From: Candidatus Moraniibacteriota bacterium
Lineage (GTDB): Bacteria; Patescibacteriota; Minisyncoccia; Moranbacterales; UBA9337
Reading direction: 5' to 3'
Length of the DNA stretch: 11,062 nt
Assembly: GCA_023229615.1 (NCBI GenBank)
Contig: JALNYX010000001.1
Location: 32,640 to 43,701 of the forward strand
The translations under genes and the position numbers were made by a program. The notes under the pieces are model-generated. The model saw only the letters and a program-made list of their open reading frames with translations. It was not told where the DNA came from and made no database searches. This document shows positions 7,444-11,062 of this stretch, one piece after another. How positions within the stretch are numbered: position 1 is the stretch's first letter; every line of letters begins with the position of its first letter.

Positions 7444-7712
7444 TGGAAACAGTGATGAAAGCAGACATTTTCTTTTTTATTTCTTCTGTCGCGTCAATAA
7501 TTTTGGCAGTGTTGTTTTCTGTTTTCTTGTTTTATCTCATTAAGGCGGGCAAGAACTTTTATTTAATTTCAGAAAAATTATTGATTCATTTCAAAGCATC
7601 GGAAGAATTTGCCGCTGAAATTAAAGAGAGGCTTGAGTCAAATTTGATTTTCCGTTTGTTTTTTCCTCCGGCACGGAAAAGGAGTTCTGGTAAGAAAAAA
7701 GAGGAAAAATAA
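7443..7712 (+). CDS. Small single-pass membrane protein of unknown function
   Basis: An 89-residue protein. Residues 8-33 form one strong membrane helix. A cytoplasmic-type amphipathic segment follows at 40-70, and the tail is very basic (ARKRSSGKKKEEK, 77-89). The positive tail suggests it lies on the cytoplasmic side, perhaps near nucleic acid or lipid headgroups. No catalytic motif is visible. The gene begins 69 bases after the RND pump and is followed by the YtxH-like gene with a 34-base gap, so it heads a small cluster of membrane proteins. It loosely resembles DUF948-like or other short CPR membrane proteins, but I do not recognise a family with certainty. Translation could also start at the second ATG (7455). 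Confidence 0.75.
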   Translation: METVMKADIFFFISSVASIILAVLFSVFLFYLIKAGKNFYLISEKLLIHFKASEEFAAEIKERLESNLIFRLFFPPARKRSSGKKKEEK

Positions 7713-7746
7713 AATAACAAAATAATAATTTTTTAAAATAAAAAAT

Positions 7747-8148
7747 ATGCAAAAGAAAAAGAGCAATTCGAAAGTGGCAGGGTTGGTGGTATTGGGTACT
7801 AGTTTGGCTGCTATTGCGGCAACAGCTTATTTTCTTTTTGGACCAAGAGGAAAAAAGCACAGACAACAGGCAAAATCCTGGGTTATTAAAATGAAAGGGG
7901 AGATTGTTGAAAAACTTGAAACAATGCGTGAGATTACCGAGCCGGCTTATCAAGAGATTATCGATGCGGTGGCAAGTGAATATAAAAAAGGGAAAAAAGC
8001 GAGCCAGCCGGAAATTGAAGCGTTGGCAGTTGATCTTAAAAAACACTGGAAGTCGATGAGTAAGTTGGCATCTTCCGCTAAGCAGAAAATATCCAAAGAC
8101 GCTTCACGAGTAGTTAAAACAATTAAGAAAACAGGCAAAGAAAAATAA
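7747..8148 (+). CDS. YtxH-domain-like membrane protein
   Basis: A 133-residue protein with one N-terminal membrane helix (about 10-31) followed immediately by the characteristic FGPRGKKHR turn (31-39). The rest is a long basic, helical region (40-133) rich in Lys, Ser and Ala, likely a cytoplasmic coiled or amphipathic helix. This is the layout of YtxH-type general-stress and membrane-associated proteins; their molecular role is poorly known. It is embedded between two other small membrane proteins (gaps of 34 and 22 bases) and is probably cotranscribed with them. No Shine-Dalgarno site is present before the ATG. Confidence 0.8.
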   Translation: MQKKKSNSKVAGLVVLGTSLAAIAATAYFLFGPRGKKHRQQAKSWVIKMKGEIVEKLETMREITEPAYQEIIDAVASEYKKGKKASQPEIEALAVDLKKHWKSMSKLASSAKQKISKDASRVVKTIKKTGKEK

Positions 8149-8170
8149 TTTCAAATGTAATAAGTGATTT

Positions 8171-8401
8171 ATGATAAATAGTTTTGATCCGCTCATTCAG
8201 TTGATTGCTCCGGTTTTTCCACTGTTTTTATTGTGGAGTATTTTTTGGAAAGGCTTGGCGCTTTGGCATTCAGGAAGAAGAGGGCAGGAGTGGTGGTTCG
8301 CGATTCTTCTGGTTGTAAATACGATTGGAATCTTGGAAATCATCTATCTTTTCTCTATCATCAAACTGAAACCGGCAGAACTTTTCAGTAAGAAAATGTA
8401 A
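8171..8401 (+). CDS. DUF5652-like two-helix membrane protein
   Basis: A 76-residue protein with two membrane helices (about 12-31 and 41-64), joined by the short basic loop HSGRRGQEWW. The arrangement of FWKGLALWHSGRR and NTIGILEIIYLF is typical of the small DUF5652 family that is common in CPR genomes and supports that origin for the window. Function is unknown. It is the last gene of the rightward cluster and is followed by a terminator 19 bases after its stop codon. Confidence 0.8.
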   Translation: MINSFDPLIQLIAPVFPLFLLWSIFWKGLALWHSGRRGQEWWFAILLVVNTIGILEIIYLFSIIKLKPAELFSKKM

Positions 8402-8420
8402 GAAAGACAATTTTGCAGAT

Positions 8421-8456
8421 AACAAAAAATACGCAAATTCCGCGTATTTTTTGTTG
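8421..8456 (+). terminator. Rho-independent terminator after the rightward membrane-protein cluster
   Basis: Fourteen perfectly paired bases (8421-8434 with 8442-8455) surround a 7-base loop. The T-rich 3' arm (TTTTTTG) acts as the U tract, and the A-rich 5' arm makes it potentially bidirectional. Confidence 0.85.
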
Positions 8457-8570
8457 TCTTCGGGAAAATTTTTCGTTATAAATTCAAATTTTGTGTTTTT
8501 TTTAATTCCATATCAAAAGAAATTCGCATCCGCGGGAAAAGAAACTATAAATATTTTTCTGTAAAAAAAG
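8457..8570. other. AT-rich spacer without recognisable content
   Basis: Between the two terminators no reading frame, promoter or repeat can be supported. It marks the boundary between genes without Shine-Dalgarno sites (left) and genes with them (right). Confidence 0.4.
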
Positions 8571-8612
8571 AAAACCCGCTACCGAAGCAGAGGGTCTCTG
8601 TTCGAAGCGGGT
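8563..8612 (-). terminator. Rho-independent terminator of the unknown 228-residue protein gene
   Basis: On the minus strand the hairpin begins 2 bases after the stop codon. The outer stem pairs 8606-8612 with 8574-8580 (ACCCGCT/AGCGGGT), the inner stem pairs 8588-8592 with 8596-8600 around a 3-base loop, and the tract TTTTCTTTTTTT follows at 8573-8563. Confidence 0.85.
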
Positions 8613-8614
8613 GT

Positions 8615-9301
8615 TTAGAAGGGGATATTCTTCCCATCGGGAAATTTTTCGCTATATTCTACCACACGAATCCCGACAACGGAAACTCTCAAGCTTCTGG
8701 CTTTCGCTTTTACTTTTTCCGGATCAGATAAATCTACCTTGCACGATGAGGTGATATCCTCACTGCCACAAAATATGCGGTAGGCCGTGCCTCCGGTAAA
8801 AACGAAGACTTCATCCGGATCTGGAATGGGCATTGACGCTATGGGATTAGATGGTATAGATCCAAATACGTTTTTTCGTCGCCTTTTCTTTGGCGCTGTA
8901 GTTTTCGGAGGAGCTTGACGCGTCGCCTCCTTTTCTTTTGTTTCAACAGCTAGAATGCCAGCCGGTTCAATCTTGATTACACTTCTGAGCGCATTTCTAC
9001 TATTGATGAAATTAAGATGACTTCTTATTTGGGGAATTCGCTCGTCAGATATCCCTATTGCACAAGGACATTCAGCGCAAAGGAATTCTAATGTATCAAT
9101 TTCCATAATATCATCTCGACGCATATAAATAACTTTCATGCATAGATCAAAAAAGAGTATACATTTTTCATTCTTTAAATGCCCAAGTTTCTCTAGTAGT
9201 AATCGGTTTCCAAAACCGTCATATGCGACCATAACAACTGATTGTCCGCCCAGCGTGAGAGCAATCCTTTCAATTGCAACAAAACCATCAGGAATTTCCA
9301 T
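8615..9301 (-). CDS. Unknown two-part protein with CAECPC cluster and basic linker
   Basis: I do not recognise the family. The start is placed at ATG 9301, giving 228 residues, because GAGGTG (9313-9308) lies 6 bases upstream; a GTG at 9310 is part of that Shine-Dalgarno site and is not a credible start. Residues 1-115 form an alpha/beta-like N-terminal part with a cysteine cluster C75-A-E-C78-P-C80, also C47 and C54, which might bind a metal or form disulfides. Residues 120-160 are a Pro/Lys/Arg linker with the basic run KKRRRK at 138-143. The C-terminal part (about 164-228) has C178 and C187. No signal peptide or membrane helix is seen. The gene has its own strong promoter and terminator, so it is a single-gene unit; the basic linker hints at nucleic-acid contact but proves nothing. 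Confidence 0.8.
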   Translation of the reverse strand: MEIPDGFVAIERIALTLGGQSVVMVAYDGFGNRLLLEKLGHLKNEKCILFFDLCMKVIYMRRDDIMEIDTLEFLCAECPCAIGISDERIPQIRSHLNFINSRNALRSVIKIEPAGILAVETKEKEATRQAPPKTTAPKKRRRKNVFGSIPSNPIASMPIPDPDEVFVFTGGTAYRIFCGSEDITSSCKVDLSDPEKVKAKARSLRVSVVGIRVVEYSEKFPDGKNIPF

Positions 9302-9344
9302 TTTGTTCACCTCATAGTATATTGTTAAAAAACTGTTTTCGCTT

Positions 9345-9371
9345 TTGACAAATCTTTCAATATGCTATTGT
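9345..9371 (+). promoter_or_regulatory. Weaker rightward promoter candidate facing the CHC2 gene
   Basis: TTGACA at 9345-9350 is the mirror image of the leftward -35 (TTGACAA/TTGTCAA, 9345-9351 and 9389-9395). The best -10 is TATTGT at 9366-9371 with a TG one base before it, but the spacer is only 15 bp. If used, it would give a leader of about 300 nt containing the folded region. Confidence 0.3.
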
Positions 9372-9395
9372 AAGCGAATGAAACCGTCTTGTCAA
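9367..9395 (-). promoter_or_regulatory. Consensus sigma70-type promoter of the 228-residue protein gene
   Basis: On the minus strand TTGACA (9395-9390), a 17-bp spacer and TACAAT (9372-9367) make the strongest promoter in the window. Transcription would start near 9360, leaving a leader of about 60 nt ending in the GAGGTG site. Confidence 0.8.
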
Positions 9396-9483
9396 TAAGA
9401 AATGCCTCAAACCTCTTTATGCTTGCTTGTGAATTTTACTATTGACTTTTGAATATTTCCTTGACATTATCCATGTAATACCA

Positions 9484-9636
9484 GTGGCCTATACAAGATA
9501 AGCTTCAAACTTGTGGTCACAAATGCGCCAGCGATTTGTCTGATTTACCCTCCGTTGCTTATGCCGAGAAATCTGATGACCGTTGGCGTAATTGAGCATT
9601 ACTAGCGGGCGGAAACATTACGTTTCGGCAACGGAG
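9484..9636 (+). ncRNA. Putative structured RNA leader upstream of the CHC2 gene
   Basis: Several inverted repeats stack up in 153 bases. Hairpin 1: 9484-9489 plus 9493-9497 pair with the continuous 9510-9520 (11 pairs, one G-U, 3-base bulge, 12-base loop). Hairpin 2: 9519-9524 with 9534-9539. A 9-bp perfect closing stem pairs 9550-9558 with 9628-9636 (CTCCGTTGC/GCAACGGAG). Inside it are hairpin 3 (9588-9592 with 9598-9602, extended by 9580-9584 with 9604-9608) and hairpin 4 (9612-9616 with 9622-9626). Competing pairings also exist: 9580-9585 with 9629-9634, 9587-9592 with 9617-9622, and 9563-9567 with 9625-9629. It matches no RNA family that I know. It may be a cis-regulatory leader, a trans RNA, or a DNA structure such as an origin; transcription itself is inferred. 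Confidence 0.45.
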
Positions 9637-9665
9637 AAATTTGTTCTTTAACTCTAACGAAAAGC

Positions 9666-9671
9666 GAGGTG
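9666..9671 (+). promoter_or_regulatory. Strong Shine-Dalgarno site of the CHC2 gene
   Basis: GAGGTG ends 4 bases before the ATG at 9676, giving standard spacing. It matches the GAGGTG before the 228-residue protein gene and contrasts with the genes left of 8400, where no such site is seen. Confidence 0.8.
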
Positions 9672-9675
9672 TGTT

Positions 9676-10005
9676 ATGAAAACAAGAAACATTCCTCGCT
9701 CTTATTTTATTAATTTGCGAGGAGAAATTGGGTGGGATCAGATTCTATCCAAACTTGGAATAAAATTCAAACGAACCCACAGGGGAATAGGGATATATGT
9801 GGCAAAATGCATATTTCACAAAGAGAAAACACCCTCTTTAGTTTTCACCAATCAAGGTACTTATTATTGCTTTGGATGCGGTGATGGTGGCGATATGTTT
9901 ATGTTTATTTCCTATGCCTTGACGGGTCATAGGTTCGGCAATGCGCAAAAAACTTGCCGTTGGCTAAAAAAATGTTTTGGTATTCCCCTGCCTTGGAGCC
10001 GCTGA
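9676..10005 (+). CDS. Standalone CHC2 zinc-finger protein (DnaG-primase N-terminal type)
   Basis: A 109-residue protein. Residues 18-31 (IGWDQILSKLGIKF) match the helix that precedes the zinc finger in bacterial primases. The finger itself uses C45, H48, C65 and C68 (CIFHKEKTPS...YYCFGCGDGGD), the CHC2 zinc ribbon that recognises single-stranded template in DnaG. The residues after it (F75-W96) match the helix region following the finger. The chain ends there: the TOPRIM catalytic core and helicase-binding domain of DnaG (normally about 600 residues) are absent, so this cannot be a complete primase. Standalone CHC2 proteins are known from mobile elements and phages; a role in DNA binding or replication is inferred. 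The gene is single, with a strong Shine-Dalgarno site, a folded upstream region and a terminator overlapping its stop. Confidence 0.88.
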   Translation: MKTRNIPRSYFINLRGEIGWDQILSKLGIKFKRTHRGIGIYVAKCIFHKEKTPSLVFTNQGTYYCFGCGDGGDMFMFISYALTGHRFGNAQKTCRWLKKCFGIPLPWSR

Positions 10006-10040
10006 TGTCTTAAAAAAAGATTGAAGCGGTTTTTTTATTT
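9998..10040 (+). terminator. Terminator overlapping the CHC2 stop codon
   Basis: CCGCT (9999-10003) pairs with AGCGG (10025-10029), with G-U extension on the outside and an inner TCTT/AAGA stem. The tract TTTTTTTATTT follows at 10030-10040. The 5' arm includes the first base of the TGA stop codon. Confidence 0.6.
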
Positions 10041-10120
10041 CCCGCCTCAAAAAAATTTAATACTTACACAAGTACCCACTTCGGTGGGTATTAAAATTGT
10101 GGCAAAGAGTACAAGGCGGG
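10041..10120. repeat. Imperfectly folded 80-base intergenic element with UUCG hairpin
   Basis: CCCGCCT (10041-10047) is the exact reverse complement of AGGCGGG (10114-10120) and closes the element. Inside, TACCCAC (10073-10079) and GTGGGTA (10084-10090) form a stem around TTCG, closed by C-G, the extra-stable tetraloop. TTTAATAC (10056-10063) can alternatively pair with GTATTAAA (10088-10095). No T tract follows on either strand, so it is not a simple terminator. It lies between the terminator of the CHC2 gene and that of the leftward gene pair. Confidence 0.5.
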
Positions 10121-10201
10121 GGAGTGGGTTTGGATAGTTGATAAGATTTGAATAGATAAAATTTTAGAAAATATTGGAATAATTTGAATCAAAGTGGATA
10201 T

Positions 10202-10246
10202 GAAAAACAGAAAACCCACCAGAATGGAGGGTTCTCCATTGGCGGG
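10202..10246 (-). terminator. Rho-independent terminator of the leftward unknown gene pair
   Basis: On the minus strand the hairpin starts 3 bases after the stop. The outer stem pairs 10241-10246 with 10215-10220 (one G-U), the inner stem pairs 10234-10240 with 10223-10229 around a 4-base loop, and the tract TTTTCTGTTTTT follows. Its two-storey layout is like that at 8563-8612. Confidence 0.85.
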
Positions 10247-10249
10247 CTG

Positions 10250-10687
10250 TTATTCAATAACGTCATCAAACGTTATTGTCAATTCTACAAGCCTCCCGAT
10301 TTTTTCATCATCGGGAATGATTGAAAGATCATTAATTGGTCTGAAGTTATGGTCGGCATCTCTTTCGTACTCGGTAATTTTGAAAGAGAATTTGTGTCCG
10401 CAATGTGTGATGTGGATTTCATCACTTAAATCTCCGGACACATTTTTTGGAATTTGCATTGCAACTTCGGCAATGACGTTTTCTCTGGAACGAAGTTTTC
10501 CGGCGAGTTCTCCGTATATGCCGACAGATGTGCCATTAATCCTGATGTAGCCACCTTCTGTCCCGTATAATACTGATTGTCGGAGTCCATACAGAAGCGC
10601 CTGAGAAAATTCCACCCCAAACATTTTCGGTGCTACATTTGCAATAAAAAAAGCTTCGTTGCCTCGTGCAATTATTTTTGTATTCAT
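10250..10687 (-). CDS. Unknown 145-residue soluble protein
   Basis: I do not recognise this protein. The start is placed at ATG 10687 because GGGAGGAGG (10703-10695) lies 7 bases upstream; a TTG at 10711 would put the Shine-Dalgarno site inside the coding region. It has no signal peptide or membrane helix. Predicted character is mixed alpha/beta: a helix-like segment at about 24-40 (VEFSQALLYGLRQSVLY), strands at 46-58, a His/Cys-rich HITHCGHKF at 92-100 that could hold a metal but lacks a recognised motif, and an acidic C-terminus (DDVIE). It lies 33 bases downstream of the next leftward gene, so the two are probably cotranscribed, and it ends at a strong terminator. Confidence 0.78.
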   Translation of the reverse strand: MNTKIIARGNEAFFIANVAPKMFGVEFSQALLYGLRQSVLYGTEGGYIRINGTSVGIYGELAGKLRSRENVIAEVAMQIPKNVSGDLSDEIHITHCGHKFSFKITEYERDADHNFRPINDLSIIPDDEKIGRLVELTITFDDVIE

Positions 10688-10720
10688 GATATTTCCTCCT
10701 CCCTTTAGCAATTGATGAAT

Positions 10721-11062
10721 TTAATTCAGAGCCTTTCGCAGAAGGTCCGTTATTCCGTCGGCGTCAATTTCTTTATGTTCGAAGAAATGCGTGACTTTTG
10801 AAATGAGGAATTCGATTGCCTCGGATCTGGTGACAGCCACCATTCCGCCAATGTCTGCTGCTATATGGATATCAATTTCCGGTGTGTGTCCGTGGATAAT
10901 TCCAATGTCTGAAATACCCAATTCGATCACATAAAACACGCCCATTTCGGATCCGATTTCAAAGATCAAATATTTTTCTACTGCAGAGTAGGCATTTTTT
11001 ACATACACTCGGCCTTCCGAATCTACATAGCCGTAGTGTCTCCCGCGAGCAGAACTTGGTTG
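10721..11062 (-). CDS. Unknown protein, N-terminus cut by window edge
   Basis: The frame is open from the right edge to the stop at 10723-10721, giving at least 113 residues. A GTG at 11008 could be taken for a start, but the 18 codons upstream of it are open and continue naturally (GYVDSEGRVYVKNAY), and no Shine-Dalgarno site precedes it, so the gene begins outside the window. The visible part is soluble, with beta-strand-like stretches (KYLIFEIGSEMGVFYVIELG) and an amphipathic C-terminal half ending in a helix (ITDLLRKALN). I do not recognise the family. It is upstream of, and probably cotranscribed with, the 145-residue unknown gene. Confidence 0.75.
   Translation of the reverse strand, partial: QPSSARGRHYGYVDSEGRVYVKNAYSAVEKYLIFEIGSEMGVFYVIELGISDIGIIHGHTPEIDIHIAADIGGMVAVTRSEAIEFLISKVTHFFEHKEIDADGITDLLRKALN

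Larger units (their letters stand above)
9302..9675. other. 374-base gene-free region with divergent promoters and a folded leader
   Basis: No protein gene is supported here. The left part (about 9345-9395) holds the leftward promoter and a weaker rightward one. The middle (9396-9480) is AT-rich with further TTGACT/TTGACA hexamers (9442, 9461) lacking good -10 partners. The right part (9484-9636) has several inverted repeats able to form a structured RNA in front of the CHC2 gene. Confidence 0.7.

Noticed and set aside
8402..8614. tRNA gene or attachment site at the left border of the right block.
   Set aside because: No cloverleaf, no TTCGAnTC-type T arm in tRNA context, and no direct repeat matching the right part of the window was found by eye.
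9481..9489. B12-box-like GCCACTG on the minus strand (cobalamin riboswitch).
   Set aside because: The rest of the conserved cobalamin riboswitch core is absent and the next gene in that direction starts with an independent promoter.
9561..9605. A 14-codon leader peptide (ATG 9561 to TAG 9605) in the CHC2 upstream region.
   Set aside because: No Shine-Dalgarno site, no run of regulatory codons, and it lies within the folded segment; a chance frame of this length is expected.
9573..9616. Hammerhead ribozyme, because CTGATGA (9573-9579) is followed by GAAAC (9612-9616).
   Set aside because: The stem between the two boxes does not abut GAAA, and no stem III with a cleavage site follows; GAAAC is better used in a small hairpin with GTTTC.
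9550..9636. Integron attC site, because of the inverted repeat and gene-cassette-like neighbours.
   Set aside because: The terminal core sequences (RYYYAAC and GTTRRRY) are not found at the ends, and the neighbouring genes are in different orientations with their own promoters.
10194..10550. A 118-residue plus-strand reading frame antisense to the 145-residue unknown gene.
   Set aside because: It starts inside the terminator region, has no ribosome binding site, and the minus-strand gene has a strong Shine-Dalgarno site and a terminator.
1..11062. CRISPR array or insertion sequence.
   Set aside because: No regularly spaced direct repeats, transposase or paired terminal inverted repeats are visible.

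Overview
The window looks like chromosomal DNA of a Candidate Phyla Radiation (Patescibacteria) bacterium. The reasons are low G+C, compact gene packing, the run of small membrane proteins (a YtxH-type protein followed by a DUF5652-type protein), a membrane-anchored C39-type peptidase with a Ser/Pro/Glu linker, and the absence of recognisable Shine-Dalgarno sites before the genes of the left three quarters. This assignment is inference; no rRNA or marker gene is present. The standard bacterial code fits (no in-frame TGA in the recognised genes).

Left block (1-1423, minus strand): a metal/metalloid resistance operon read leftwards as ArsR-family sensor, small CPNC thioredoxin-like protein, then an ArsP/DUF318 permease that runs off the left edge. 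A consensus promoter (TTGACA, 17 bp, TACTAT) drives it. Its -10 lies inside a perfect 30 bp palindrome just upstream of arsR, the obvious autoregulatory operator.

Second block (1424-8456): a divergent pair. A secreted or anchored C39-like cysteine peptidase reads left, and a MarR-type regulator, a membrane fusion protein and an HAE-type RND pump read right as a tight operon. The region between them holds a mirror-symmetric dyad (2302-2343) in which TTGACA-N17-TAAACT can be read identically on both strands. It could therefore act as a bidirectional promoter and MarR operator. Three small membrane proteins (one TM, one TM YtxH-like, two TM DUF5652-like) follow from a possible leaderless promoter and end at a strong terminator. 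The RND pump lacks an outer-membrane partner here and carries about 80 extra residues with two extra hydrophobic segments between TM6 and TM7.

Right block (8570-11062): a change of style. It holds an unknown 228-residue protein (minus), a standalone DnaG-like CHC2 zinc-finger protein (plus) and two unknown proteins (minus, one truncated by the window edge). Where their starts are visible these genes have textbook Shine-Dalgarno sites, and the three complete ones have a terminator hairpin abutting the stop codon. The CHC2 gene is preceded by about 370 bp without a gene that can fold into a series of hairpins with a 9 bp closing stem, and is followed by a second folded element. This block is probably accessory or transferred DNA, and is the most likely place for something undescribed.
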